From assembly GCA_030220185.1 (NCBI GenBank), contig JASPKZ010007247.1, positions 1,011,501-1,075,500 on the forward strand: a stretch of 64,000 nt of DNA, given 5' to 3'. The notes under the pieces were generated by a model that was not told where the DNA came from, made no database searches, and worked only from the letters and a program-made list of their open reading frames with translations. Position 1 is the stretch's first letter. Each line of letters opens with the position of its first letter. The DNA comes from Diploptera punctata. Its lineage: Eukaryota; Arthropoda; Insecta; Blattodea; Blaberidae. Below, piece after piece: positions 22,596-33,846 of the stretch. A program made the translations under genes and the position numbers.

Positions 22596-22712
22596 ATTAT
22601 ATTTGAAGAGAAAAACGATATGCTCAGACTGGGGTTTGAACCCAGGACCTTTGGCCAAAGGTCCTAGGTTCAAACCCCAGTCTGAGCATATAATTTGTCT
22701 CTTCAAATATAA
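22596..22712. repeat. Palindrome of two tRNA-like 3' halves
   Basis: The left arm (minus) and right arm (plus) each hold the B-box half and cassette arm. They meet at CCTTTGGCCAAAGG, inside what is the anticodon stem of a full copy. Arms are about 55 bp and nearly perfect. Confidence 0.85.
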
Positions 22713-22719
22713 TACTTAA

Positions 22720-22830
22720 ATATCTCATCTCACAAATTTTGTGTTTATCACAATACGAGCTTTCAAATGGAATCCCATCCATCTTTAGTCAATTTTCCAA
22801 CTCAACAATGATGTTTCTATAATTGAATAT
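22720..22830 (-). mobile_element. PLE end fragment
   Basis: ATCTCATCTCACAAATTTTGTG, TTTCAAATGGAATCCCATCC and ATCTTTAGTCAATTTTCC resemble the left arm of the 30-kb PLE family. Confidence 0.5.
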
Positions 22831-22840
22831 AAGGCAATTT

Positions 22841-24205
22841 TAGCCCTAAAATAACCTAAAAGCTAACCTAACACAATTTAAGTATTCTAACCTGTAAAAG
22901 TAGGAAACAGAATGGCATGTAATGCAATGCCCAAAGGTAGTGTAAGTAGTAAGTTCTAAAATTCTGAAGTATATGTTGGCTGCATTTGAACAAAGAAATA
23001 AAATGACTGGAAAAACTATATGGTATGTACAGTTAAATACTCCATTAAAATATCATAGAAAAATATTTAAAAAAATGTTTAAATAGGTTTTAAGTGATAG
23101 TAATATTTAAAAAAATAATTTGTGAAAGTAATATGAAATTTGAATGTGTGTAAAGTATTTTAAAAAGTGCAACAATTGTTGGAAACTTGAGCTGAAATTA
23201 TATAAAGATATCTTCACCAGGTGGATTATTGTCCACCTTCGTAACTGAAATATGTGGATATGAGGCTATCAGCTGGCTAGCAGACCAAGGACCTTCTAAA
23301 ACTGCTGTGCCATGATACTATATAATAACTAAAAAATAAATTATTTTAAGTTACCAAAAAAAATACTTTTAACAGTAGTAATGTAAAATGCAATTCATTC
23401 TGTCAATAAATAATAATAGTAATTGAATCAGTCTTGATTTATTCCATTGTTACAATAATATTCATAAGTTCATAACTTTAATAAGAGTTTATACAATGAT
23501 TAATATTTTGTAGCACATATTTTAGACATAATATTTTATTTTTAATGAAATATTTTAAATTAAACACATTCCAATATTGAATAATACTATTTTGAAAAGA
23601 AAAATTGGCTATTCTTTACAACATGTGACACGACTTTTTTAATTCCTTCATAAACTCCTGTCAAGTTTTATTCTTAGGCTTCCATTTTTTCAAATTATTT
23701 CCCATCATTTACAATGTTTTACATTTTTTTCCAACGATTATTTCAATTTTTTCTATGATATTTAACTACATACATGAAGATGTGGCAGCCATATTGATTT
23801 TAACGAATATTCTAAGCAAAAACAAAGTTGTGTTCCAGTGTAGCCAACATAGAGTATGTACTAATTAACTGTACACATACTTCAGAATTTTAGAACTTAC
23901 TATTTATTTTTGGGCATTGCATTCTTTCACAGGTTAGAGTGCTTAACCCTTTAGGTGCCATGAGCTGATTAGATCGGCTCTGATGCTTCTGTCCATTACC
24001 TTACTTAAACTACTTGCAAAGCCGATCACATCGGCAGATACAGTTTAAATCTCTAACACAAGAGATTTTACCCGTGGCATGCAAAGGGTTAAATTGCATT
24101 ATGTTAACTTTTAGGTTGGTCTTTCACAAGTTAGAGTACTTAAGTTGTGTTAGATTAGCTTTTAGGTTAATTAAATATCGTGTATATGTTGGCTGCATCC
24201 TGTGA
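22841..24205. mobile_element. Element with long imperfect inverted ends
   Basis: 22850-22996 is repeated in inverse between 23836 and 24180 (AACCTAAAAGCTAACCTAAC against GTTAGATTAGCTTTTAGGTT; CTTCAGAATTTTAGAACTTA on the right). The right side is split by a TTAA-flanked MITE. Internal sequence is AT-rich and shows no transposase. Confidence 0.6.
23947..24088. mobile_element. piggyBac-like MITE
   Basis: TTAA at 23943-23946 and 24089-24092. Termini CCCTTTAGGTGCCATG and CGTGGCATGCAAAGGG are inverted repeats. A second inverted pair, AGATCGGC and GCCGATCACATCGGC, lies inside. 142 bp; fits a nonautonomous piggyBac-type element. Confidence 0.75.
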
Positions 24206-24313
24206 TTCCATAATGTAAACTGCTTCATGTTTGTTGGCACATGCACATGGTGTATGATTGGAACTTAGAAAATTTTTTTGCATCACATGTTGTAAAGAAT
24301 CCCCGAAAAATTA

Positions 24314-24386
24314 ATGCCTGAACCAGGATTTGAACCCTGGACCTCTCATTCTCCATACGAGTGTGCTGTCCATTACACCATTCAAA
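24314..24386 (-). repeat. tRNA-like sequence
   Basis: Minus: ATTTGAATGGTGTAATGGAC, B box GGTTCAAATCC, acceptor-like TGCCTG. A relative is at 37281-37345, so it is a dispersed repeat head. Confidence 0.55.
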
Positions 24387-24499
24387 TGACGATACATACA
24401 TTAACATTTCTTTACACATATACAATTCTGAAATTGTCCAAAGGTAGTTGTCCAAAGGCAGATAGACGACGGCTCTTGAAATTTGTGTATGTTGCATAA

Positions 24500-25540
24500 A
24501 CCTTGTAGGTATGATTGTCCAACCTCTACATTATGCTGCATCGGGCAACATACTTATTCTGCTCTTTGATAAATACATATCTGACTCTAAGATAAAAAAG
24601 GAAGTCAAATAAGTACATTTATTTAAAATAAATTTTATAAAATCCTCAACTTAACAAGTTTATCTTATCAATAATGAATTCAACTTAATAGAAAGTTATA
24701 TAACAATGATTCAATTAATTGTGGAAAATTGTTTAGGAGCTAAAGCTAGGCAGATTAGATTATTATCTTTGAAAGCTCATAGATACCACATGAGGCAAAG
24801 AAACTAAACGAGTTGTATTCCTATATATTTAAAGCATTCTAACATTCCTATTGGTTATTCAGGATGACAAATTTCTCTCCTGTGTTTGTAAATAAAGACC
24901 AAGAGAAAATGAAACCCAAGAAATTAGTGCTACTGGAGTCATGTGCAGAACAATTCACCACAAGCAAAGACAGAAGACTGAAACCCAAAAGACCAGCACC
25001 GACAGAAGAAAAATAAGAAAAAGAAGAAGAAATACGACCCCACAAGGTGCCACACACCTGTTTTTGTCATCTGTTGTAGCAAACTCTGTGACCATCAGTG
25101 TCGTAATCTTGCTGTAAAATAAACTCCATATTACCACCCACAAACCAAAATATAATTAAAGTATTTACAGGCTAGTTTTATATATTTTTATGTGGCCAGC
25201 ATGTGAAAACATGGAGGAATTAGTTGATATTTATTTTTCTTGAACAAATGTAGGCTACATATTAAGGATCCACATTCAGACTGTTGTCTTTGCACTGCAG
25301 GAAAAAATTTGTACTATTAAGAATATCAACTTTATGAGGAGTCAGCTGTGAAGAAGAATGAAGAGCAATTTGTATTAAAAAAATATATCTCTGTATATAA
25401 TTAATTAGGCCTACCTGATAATATTACTATTCTTTTGTGTTAGAGATACATTTTGCTTTAAAAATATGTATATTTTTTTTATATCTTAAACCATTCAGTT
25501 TGAAAAATCACCCTTCAGTGCACTTTTCTCAAGAATTATA
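24500..25540. other. Intron, no gene seen
   Basis: A small open frame at 24848-25057 (minus) is serine- and leucine-rich but has no splice or homology support. Confidence 0.5.
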
Positions 25541-25546
25541 AAGTAG

Positions 25547-25939
25547 TTATATTATTATTTAATTTTAGGAAGTTATATTTTGAGGTTATTTTAATTATAT
25601 TATTTTTGGTCTGGACATCTTACCTCAATATTAATATTGAGGTAAGATGTCCAGACCAAAAATAATATAATTAGTTATATTATTTTTAGTCTGATCATCT
25701 TACTTCAATATTAATGTTGATTTGTTCTTGGACATGTTTCAAAACAATTCTGTTTTATCGTCTGGACAAGCTGACGATAAAATAGAATTGTTTTGAAACA
25801 TGGACAAGCGACGATAAAACAGAATTGTTTTGAAACATGTTCAAGAATAAATCAACATTAATATTGAGGTAAGATGATCAGACTAAAAATAATATAATTA
25901 AAATAACCTCAAAATATCACTTCCTAAAATTAAATATTC
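25547..25939. mobile_element. Complex PLE foldback with repeated ribozyme units
   Basis: Target repeats ATTATAAAGTAG at 25535-25546 and 25940-25951. Both ends carry the tail (GGAAGTTATATTTTGAGG and its inverse). Inside are two opposed arm pairs and a partly duplicated hammerhead (CTGACGAT at 25771; CGACGAT at 25809). Confidence 0.85.
25760..25812 (+). ncRNA. Hammerhead ribozyme motif
   Basis: CTGACGA at 25771-25777, extra T, stem II AAAATA/TGTTTT, GAAAC at 25795-25799, ACATG. The downstream duplicate has lost T4 of the core (GCGACGAT). Confidence 0.6.
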
Positions 25940-26077
25940 ATTATAAAGTAGGACTAAGTTTTTCAATATACTTTACTCAGAATATGATGCTTTTATTGCA
26001 GATTCAGTAAAATAGTCTAAAAACAATATTTTGATCAATAATTTATATGAAAAAATATCGTTATCTGAGTTGGCTGC

Positions 26078-26640
26078 TGTGGACTAGTGGTTATGTTCCT
26101 TGCCACTAGTTCCGAGGGTTGCAGGTTCAAACCTTTCCTGGGTTATCAAGTTTTTTTTAGTCTAGATATATCTTACCTCAATTTAATGTTGATTTGTTCT
26201 CGAACATGTTTCGATATATTCTTCTACATTATCATCAGCTTAGTAAAGCTGACATAGAAGAATATATCAAAACATGTTTGAGAACAAATGAACATTAAAT
26301 TGAGCTAAGATATCTCTAGACTCAAAAAAAACTTGATAAAAAGAATCTTCCTAAAATAAATAACTTTCCTGGGTTGATGGATTTTTTTATTTAGAATGGA
26401 AAAATCCAAGAAGCAAATCCTCTGGGAGTGATTTTAAGCCATGGGTCCCGAGTCTGAAGATTTTCAGGATCATAAAAGAACCACAAGCCTGAATAAAAAG
26501 GCTTCTATGCAAAATTTACCGAGCTTCTTCATTCTAGTATTAACTTAGTTGTCTACTAGATGTCTCATTGGATCGGTATGTTGACCACATACCATTTATG
26601 ACATCTCTAGGGAAATAAGTGTAACTAAATTAACTTGATT
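26078..26640 (+). mobile_element. tRNA-headed SINE, family C, split by a PLE
   Basis: GTTGGCTGCTGTGGACTAGT head to 26144, then resumes at 26364 with TTTTTATTTAGAATGGAAAA and AAGCCATGGGTCCCGAGTCT. The break is the PLE at 26145-26363. Confidence 0.8.
26145..26363 (+). mobile_element. PLE foldback inside a SINE
   Basis: Target repeats CTTTCCTGGGTT (12 bp) at 26133-26144 and 26364-26375. Arms ATCAAGTTTTTTTTAGTCTAG and inverse. The ribozyme core is present only as remnants (ATATATTCTTCTA stems, AAAACATGTTTGAG). Confidence 0.85.
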
Positions 26641-27720
26641 CTAACTAAGGAGAGGCTAAGGCTCAAAATTAGGCTGTTATGCCATTGTAGATAATAGTAT
26701 ATTATGATGCAAGGTTGGGAAGTGGTTTTTATAGAAGTGAGGATATGATTAAAAACCGAGATTCTGTAAAACACTTCACAAACATGCATTGTAATTTATT
26801 TTTTGCATGATGGTGTTTTCAAAATAATAAATAATAGTAAAATAATAACATCTTTGTTGGAAATATTTACGTTCATTGTAAACAACTAATTAACGTTAAC
26901 AGTGTGGCCAATGTTTATTAGTTGAGACTACAGCAGGCCGTGACTCCAATCAGTCATAAAATGGCAGCAAGTACAAATTTATTGTTTTATATTGATTCAA
27001 ATAAAGTTCAGTTCATTTAAAATGCAGTGATTTGTTTCATATAATGTATATTAACATTTTGGATATATTTTTCTATATACATTGTACATAGTATACATAA
27101 AGGGCAGTGGTTTTATTCCCGCACGAGGTTGGTAATATGTAATATTACAGTATAGCTATTTAGGTTAGCAACACCAAAATTTAGGAAGTTGAACTTTCAA
27201 TCATGGTCGCCATTGCTGTAAGTACAACAGAATGCACTATCACACAAAAATATAATATTCTGAATTTAAATTCAATTATTTCCTACATTCAAAATATTAC
27301 AGGTATAACAAGAAAACTGTTAGGGCAGACTTTTACATATAATGGCTACTTGTAATTAAAAATTTCATTTTCTTATTCATTATAACAGATAAGAAAACTG
27401 TATAGGCATATGATTTAAAAATTAATTTAGAATTAATTCTTTAAGATCTATAAATAGAAAAAATCATATATTTTAAAGCTAAATTTATTCTTAATTAAAA
27501 AAATAGTACTGTCAGGTACCATAATTAGAATCAGAGATATAATTTTTTGATTACAAGTTATCTTTTTAAACCCCTTTTCACATCAACTCCCCTTAAAACT
27601 GCATTCCACTTGGGGAATAAAAAAGCAGCAAGAAAAATTAAAAGCTTGATAACGTTTTAAAGATAAATGAAGAAAATAAAGCTGATAAAATAATTATTTA
27701 GGTATATAATATAAAATTAC
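26640..27720. other. Intron, no gene seen
   Basis: AT-rich with no convincing exon or repeat. A tRNA-like cassette begins at 27727. Confidence 0.6.
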
Positions 27721-27726
27721 AACATA

Positions 27727-27860
27727 TATAAGAGAAAAATTTGCGTCTAGATTGCAACTCATCTCACTAGCTCAGTTGGTAGAGCATTGGCCTGGAAAGC
27801 CAAAGGTCCCAGGTTTGTGTCTTGGTCTGGGCGAAAATTTTTCTCTTCAAATATAATATA
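27727..27860 (+). repeat. tRNA-like cassette
   Basis: GAGAAAAATTTGCGTCTAGA arm, A box TAGCTCAGTTGGTAGAGC, degenerate B box GGTTTGTGTC, arm AAAATTTTTCTCTTCAAATA. Confidence 0.8.
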
Positions 27861-28469
27861 ATATAAAAGTCTATTCAGTGAAATTCTTGATTAAATAAGT
27901 TGTATTTTGTGGTGATAAGTCACTCAGATCTATTCAAATCTGTTGTGTCACATAGGACTTTTCACAAAATTATTTTTTTTCATTACCGTTTTAATTAAAT
28001 ACATAAAACTTACACCCGATATAAAATTTGGTCTTCCTAGATTCCATCTTGGTAATAAATCAGACTTTTAAATTGTATGGCATGGAATCATTCACCACCA
28101 AATGGACAAAATATAAAATGAACTATAACATAATATTTACATAAGTTACATACAGTAGAAGCTTGATTATAATGCTGAGTTTTATATTCAGCTTAAACTC
28201 CAAAACATACTGTAATTCTTCTATAATGAAAGAGGTTGGAAATAGATAAGATTTTATCAACTGGTATGAAATAATACTATAAGGTAATATTACACTGGTC
28301 GACAAGGTTTTCTTCACAAGAAATCCGATTAGTGAATCTAGTGTATTTTTCATACTGAATTCAGATATGTAGTCAGAATTTTACCATCAGGCACAGTTTT
28401 TTTGTGACAGGTACTTTTTGAAAATTGATTTTAGCATTCTCTTTGACCTGTCATACGAACCTTTACCTT

Positions 28470-29386
28470 ACATGTACTTACTTACTTACTCACTTACTTA
28501 CTATCGAACCCATAGGTTCATGGCCACACAGACATAAGCTCTCCATACATCCCTATCCTAAGCTAATGCTTTCCAATCATTCCCTGTATAATCTACTTCC
28601 CTCAAATATCCACAGTCAATGTTGTTCTCCACCTCATTCTTGGTGTACCAACTGGGCGTTTTTCCTCTGGCTTTCCTACAAGAAGCTTCCATGCACGTCT
28701 TTCATTCCCCATACGCGCAACATATCCTGCCCATTGCAGTCTATGAGACTTAATTGTTCTTATTATATCTGGCTTCCTATAAAGACCATGAAGTTCATTG
28801 TTATGTAGTCTTCTCCATTCACCTGTCTATTCATCTCTCTTTGGTCCAAAAATTTTCCTAACAACTTTATTCTCAAAAACTCGTAATCTCCTTTCCTCCC
28901 TTAAAGTAAGAGTCCATGTTTCGCACCCATATAATATAACTGGTAGAATATTAGTTTTATATATTTTCAGTTTTTTGAAAGGAGTTGGGACATCAAAAGT
29001 CTCTGCAATGCATAATAGCCGCATTTCCAGAATTGAGCCTATGTTTAATTTCTTAGTGCATCTCATTCCTATTTGTGATTATTGTTCCTAGGTATTTGAA
29101 TTCGGCCACTTCCTCAAAATTTCCCTCATTTGTCATTAGCTGTCCATTTCCATTATATAATGCATTTCTACGTGTGACCATATATTTTGTTTTATTGATA
29201 TTTACTTCCAGTCCTAATTCCTTAGTGTTACTCAATAGTGTGTGCATGTTGTCCTTTAGTATCTCCTCGCTATTGGCCAATAGTACTACATCATCAGCAT
29301 ATACCAACAGCTTATCAATACCATTGAGTTGTAGGCCTTCCTCATCCTCCAAAGATTTGATGGTGCTCTCTAGTACAAACATGTAG
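28470..29386 (-). mobile_element. RTE-like LINE fragment with RT core
   Basis: Minus strand holds LLVYADDVVLLANSEEILKD (YADD catalytic box), EVNINKTKYMV and FKYLGTIITN, then a frameshift to KKLKIYKTNILPVILYGCET and further eroded sequence. The 3' end runs into a CTTA (TAAG) repeat at 28475-28502. Truncated at both ends; at least two frameshifts. Confidence 0.88.
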
Positions 29387-29410
29387 CAATTTTATTCAAG
29401 CTGTATTTAA

Positions 29411-29577
29411 GAGCTGTCTCCGACGAGCACAGTGAACATTTTCATCAGCAAATTTCCACAATGGAAAAGAGGTACCAAGGCAAGTGGAGTTTTAATATGC
29501 TGGCTGACTACTGTTGGACCAAGAAGAGAGATGTTCCAGATGCAAAATGCCCAAAATCACCATCTACCACTTTCTAG
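29411..29577 (+). pseudogene. C-terminal scrap of an arthropod transposon-linked protein
   Basis: Plus strand reads AVSDEHSEHFHQQISTMEKR and YQGKWSFNMLADYCWTKKRD before a stop at 29575. This FHQ-I-MEKRYQGKW-NML-DYCW-KRD block is familiar from a widespread unannotated arthropod protein found in many repeat copies. The rest is missing. It lies directly beside the LINE at 29386. Family name not known to me. Confidence 0.6.
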
Positions 29578-30162
29578 GTAAGTCAGAATGAGTTAGAGTT
29601 AGATGGATTTTATTAAAAATTATAAAAAAATGTAAATGAATATCACAGAAAACTCTTGCCTGATAGGAAAAAACTGAAATGATATTTAAATTCAGGATGA
29701 AAAATACTTCTAAAATCTCAAATTTTTATTCTTGTGAAAGAAAAAAAGTTCATTTTTGTCGACCAGTGTTATCAGGAGGTTGAACCAAAATTATAGGCTA
29801 CACCTCATTTCATATTACATTTTCTCATCTTCTGAATATATTACAGAGGTCATAGTTTCATTTTTACTTGCTTTATGGATATTGACATGTTTTTCTGCTA
29901 CATTCTCTTCAGCCAAGAAAGTAATATATCATTCAAGTCAGGTAATCAACCACCCACAATATAAAATTACATTGTAAATTAAGATTTTATACACTGCCAA
30001 ATATATTTTATTAATTTTATATAATTAAAAATAAGTAAAACCATAATATTTATTCTATCACTGAATTCAATATACTCAAGTGTTGAACTTTTATAGGAAA
30101 AAATCACTGTAATTTAATCGGAGAACAATTTTTGAGAACTCACCTCATAAATTTAATGTTTT

Positions 30163-30213
30163 TCATGATACTACAGTTTCAGATGATATCATGTCCATCT
30201 TCAGCCATAACTC
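30163..30213 (-). ncRNA. Hammerhead ribozyme motif
   Basis: Minus: stem I TTATGG, core CTGAAGA (30204-30198), T, stem II closed by GGA/TCT, GAAAC, stem III ACT-GT-AGT, A17, stem I TCATGA. Stem I pairs over six positions. Confidence 0.75.
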
Positions 30214-30262
30214 CGACTGAAGATGGACGTGATATCGTCTGAAACTGCAGTATCATGAAAAA
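30205..30262 (+). ncRNA. Hammerhead ribozyme motif, inverted partner
   Basis: CTGAAGA at 30217-30223, T, GGACG/CGTCT, GAAAC at 30241-30245, ACTGCAGT, A17, TCATG. Stem II is better than in its partner, stem I poorer. Confidence 0.75.
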
Positions 30263-30322
30263 CATGAAATTTATGAGGTGAGTTGTCAAAAAATGTTCTC
30301 CGATGAATTTCAATGATTATAC

Positions 30323-30655
30323 CTCATAATGAATTTTTCTGGGTGAGGTTTTTATCGGGGTTTTTCCTCACCTGTAAGACAAATGTCAAGAAAACTTTAC
30401 GGCCCAAACGGTCCCTGAAATCATATGGCCATCGCAATCATCATCATTCATATTCATCTTAGATTAAGCTTAGGATTAGGGACTCTCCTAGTACACCACT
30501 ATCATCATCATCACCCATCATATCATCGGAGCAACATAACCCCACCTTCTAGGCGCCCCAACCTCAGAAGTGGGTTACAAGTATGCCATGCCAGGAGAGA
30601 AACCAGGAATGTCGAAAGACAACCTGGGGCATTTGCAAAAAAAAAAAAAATTACT
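30323..30655 (+). mobile_element. SINE family A, 5' truncated
   Basis: Begins within the core (TTTTTCTGGGTGAGGTTTTT) and ends in an A-run at 30649. Inserted in a PLE tail. Confidence 0.85.
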
Positions 30656-30679
30656 TCCCAACATTAATTTAATATAGGA

Positions 30680-31045
30680 AAAAATCACCATGAGTTTCAA
30701 TTTAAGACTTATATTTAAATATTTTATACCTCACCTCATATCCAGTCTTCTAATTACACTGGTTTCAAAGCTTAGGCAGATTCATGTTCAATAATTTCTT
30801 GTTGACTGATGTTATGTTGATCAGAAGAACTGCTTCTTCCTCATCGGTCCACCAAGAGAGGGAGGAAGAGGCAGTTCTCCTGATCAACATAACAACAGTT
30901 GACAAGAAATTACTAAAGATGAAGCTTCCTAAGCTTTGAAACCATATAAATAGAAGACTGGATATAAGGTGAGGTATAAAACATTTTAATTTAAATCTTA
31001 AACTCAAGCATATTACAAATGGATAAGAAAGGAGGTAAGAATTTT
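30680..31045. mobile_element. PLE foldback, decayed ribozyme
   Basis: Arms TTTTATACCTCACCTCATAT and inverse around GGTCCACCAAGAGAGGGAGG. Right core reads CTAAAGA with stem AAGCTT and GAAACCATA; left reads TTGAACA. Cores are mutated. Confidence 0.7.
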
Positions 31046-31065
31046 TTATAGTTTTGTACAAGATT

Positions 31066-31916
31066 CGTAAATTAAAGAGTCATTTTTACATCTTACCTCA
31101 CATTTCATGTTTCTTTAAACACGGGAACTAATTTTCAAGAGAACCATCTCTCTCATTTTCAACTGACATTATGACTCATTATCTATGACTCGTATCTATG
31201 AACGCATTAGACCATAAAAGTCATTCTCAGCTTGTACTCTGCTGAGAAAGTTGCATCCAAAGACATTTTTGCATACTCAAAAATCTGTTCATGCGATAAT
31301 AATTGTCGAAATTCCTAAGCTACCTGGCGAGGTGACTTTGCAGAGAACGAATTGTGAGCAACCCGATGGGAACTGAGGTACTTTGAAACCTTGCTGCTTT
31401 ATCCAAGATGTCGGACCTTGAAGACTTCGATCATGTTTTCAGTATATGTGGAGAAGAGGAATTTGATAGAGTCTACCAAAGAACAGGAGAATCGGCATAA
31501 TATCGTGCGATGCAGACATCGTCTTATATGGTTTTATTTGCGGGACGCAAGCATAAATGCGTTCCTCTAACAGACAAAAATAACAGAAGTGGTTTTATCG
31601 CTGAGAATTCTGGGTAATTTCTTGCCAATATTACAAAAAAAACTACTTTCATGCATGACCAGTCAGCGACTCGCTAATTCGAACTTTGCACGTTCTCACG
31701 AAAGACTCAGCTCACCAGAGACTAATGTATTTGCATGCGGCCCTATAAGTCATAACAACATGAGTCATAAAGTCGGTTGAAAATGAGAGAGATGGTTCTC
31801 TTGAAAACTAGTTCCCGTGTTTAAAGAAACAAGAAATATGAGATAAGATGTAAAAATGACTCATTAATTTACGAATTAAGAACCTTATAATGTTATTTCC
31901 CAAATTTAACTATGAA
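31066..31916 (+). mobile_element. PLE foldback carrying a TIR transposon
   Basis: Target repeats TTGTACAAGATT (12 bp) at 31054-31065 and 31917-31928. Arms carry the degenerate ribozyme (GTTGAAAATGAGAGAG, TTCTCTTGAAAAC). A TIR element of about 560 bp lies at its centre. Confidence 0.85.
31184..31743 (-). mobile_element. TA-flanked TIR transposon with coding remnant
   Basis: Its right end GCATGCGGCCC lies next to TA; the left end is degenerate. A plus frame includes SDLEDFDHVFSICGEEEFDR (31408-), broken by a frameshift. Same family as 35119-35729 and 45953-46534. Superfamily uncertain (PIF/Harbinger-like by feel). Confidence 0.6.
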
Positions 31917-32512
31917 TTGTACAAGATTACCTAATATAAACTCACTATATACCTAATATAAACTCACTATATTGTGCCATAGTAACAATGACAAAAAATT
32001 ATTTGATGGTTTCCAGTACCAAAGCAACTTAATAGGTTAGAAAATTATTAAATGCTACAAACAAGCTAGGTAATGGTGGAAAAATATCAATGTTGTTCCT
32101 TAGGGATTTATATTCAATGATCTACATCAAGCTTCTCCTGCATCTTTAAAAAATATCATTCTGAGTTGGGGTTTGAACATAGGTTTCGAACTATTAAATG
32201 TTCTACATCAAGCTTCTCCTGTATCTTTAAAAAATATCGTTTGGAGTTGGGATTTGAACTATAGGTTTCGAACTAAGTTTATTATTTACAATGATGTAAA
32301 TTAAATTTACTACACTACTGTATATTATAATCCTATTATAAACATCAAGCAATTTCCAGCAAAGAGGAACATATGGAGAATGCAAGCAAAAAGGTTTGCA
32401 AATCATGACTCTTAATTTAAAATATTAGTGATACTGTAAAACAAATTCAATTTGTCACTATATAGAATTAAATTATATTATAATAATTAAAAGTTAAACT
32501 GTATATTGCATA

Positions 32513-32688
32513 AATAGTGAGTGGAGAACATATTTTAATCAAACTCACCTCATACATTTTCAAACTTCTTTCATACTGACGGTTTCAAAGAAGTTTGAAA
32601 ATGTATGAGGTGAGTCGATTAAAATATGTTCTCCACTCACTATTAATGATACCCCATAATGTTTCCTTCCCAATATTAATTTAAATAT
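32513..32688 (+). mobile_element. PLE foldback without ribozyme
   Basis: Target repeats GTATATTGCATA at 32501-32512 and 32689-32700. Near-perfect hairpin GTGGAGAACATATTTTAATC with loop near GACGGTTTC. Tail ACCCCATAATG. Confidence 0.85.
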
Positions 32689-32742
32689 GTATATTGCATA
32701 GTTTGTCAATTTAAACATGGTTACAAAGAGAATGACACATAC

Positions 32743-32871
32743 CTGTTCCTCTGACATAGGCTGCTGGAAGTGCACCAGACCTGCACAATCATATGTCACA
32801 CACTTGCGCAGTTCCATCTCCATGTTACCCAAAGCTGCACTCAGTTTGCCCTCCAGATCTTCTCGTAACCT
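32743..32871 (-). CDS. DGKH: Diacylglycerol kinase exon before the SAM exon
   Basis: The 129-nt exon holds 43 codons, phase 0 at both ends. It encodes RLREDLEGKLSAALGNMEME then LRKCVTYDCAGLVHFQQPMSEEQ in two blocks. LREDLEGKL and E-ELRKCV-YDC-GLVHFQ match the conserved tract just before the variable region of DGK eta/delta. The acceptor is GTTGTTATAG and the donor GTATGTG. A PLE foldback with 12-13 bp target repeats ends at 32688, about 50 nt inside the next intron. The following intron to 14141 is about 18.6 kb if no exon was missed. Confidence 0.9.
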
Positions 32872-32920
32872 CTATAACAACAAACAGTATTGATGTTTTT
32901 ATTATTAATTTCAATTTCAT

Positions 32921-33775
32921 CAATTGAAGCCCTAATGGCTTTATAAAGTAGTGTTTAAATTCCCAATAAATGTCTTCTTAACTAAGAAGCTGCCATTTGC
33001 AAAGATAGAAATAAAGGCTTCATAGCATTTGGTGGTGGGAATTACAATGTATATAAGAGAAAAATTTGCATATAGATCGGAACTTGCCCTGATAGCTCAG
33101 ATGGTAGAGCATTTTCCTAGAAAGCCAAAGGTTCGAGTCTCGGTCTGGGCAAAAGTTTTTCTCTTGAAATATAATTTATTCTTCAGTGAGAAGTGTTAAA
33201 TTAATAATAAAAACATCAATTGAAGCCCTACTGGCATTATAAAGTAGTGTTTAAATTCCCAATAAATGTCTTCTTAACTAAGAAGCTGCCATTTGCAAAG
33301 ATAGAAGCAAAGGCTTCATAGCATTTGGTGGTGGGAATTACAATGTATATAAGAGAAAAATTTGCATCTAGATCAGAACTTGCCCCGATAGCTCAGATGG
33401 TAGAGCATTGGCTTAGAAAGCCAAAGGTTCGAGCCTCGGTCTGGGCAAAAATTTTTCTCTTGAAATATAATTTATTCTTCAGTGAGAAGTGTTAAATTAA
33501 TAATAAAAACATCAATTGAAGCCCTACTGGCATTATAAAGTAGTGTTTAAATTCCCAATAAATGTCTTCTTAACTAAGAAGCCGTCATTTGCAAAGATAG
33601 AAGCAAAGGCTTCATAGCATTTGGTGCTGAGAATTACAACGTATATAGGAGAAAAATTTGCATCTAGATCGGAACTCGCCCCGATAGCTCAGATGGTAGA
33701 GTATTGCCCTAGAAAGCCAAAGGTCCCAGGTTCGAGTCTCGGTCTGGGCGAAAATTTTTCTCTTCAAATATAAAT
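32921..33775 (+). repeat. Tandem array of three tRNA-like cassettes, period 296 bp
   Basis: Units start at 32921, 33217 and 33513 with CAATTGAAGCCCTA. Each has a CTTCTTAACTAAGAAG palindrome, the AGAGAAAAATTTGCAT arm, a tRNA-like core (33086-33150, 33382-33446, 33678-33749) and the TTTTTCTCTT arm. The first two cores lack the TCCCAG of the third. Confidence 0.92.
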
Positions 33776-33846
33776 GCAGTAATAGTATAAATAGTAGTTG
33801 CAGTAGTCTTCAATGTTCAAAGGCACTTGGATTAATCTCCCATTTG

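Larger units (their letters stand above)
30108..30672 (+). mobile_element. PLE foldback with two ribozymes, split by a SINE
   Basis: Flanking repeat TATAGGAAAAAATCAC (16 bp; perhaps a 12-bp duplication plus chance) at 30092-30107 and 30673-30688. Opposed hammerheads at 30163-30262. The tail ACCTCATAATG is cut by a family A SINE and resumes TTACTTCCCAACATTAATTT. Confidence 0.85.

Noticed and set aside
24848..25057. Possible exon of unknown protein
   Set aside because: No fitting splice sites or recognised residues; on balance a chance frame.
28425..28808. 127-codon plus-strand open frame
   Set aside because: Antisense to the RTE-like LINE on the minus strand.
32921..33775. CRISPR-like array
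   Set aside because: The 296-bp units are whole tRNA-like cassettes in a eukaryotic intron; no short repeats with unique spacers.
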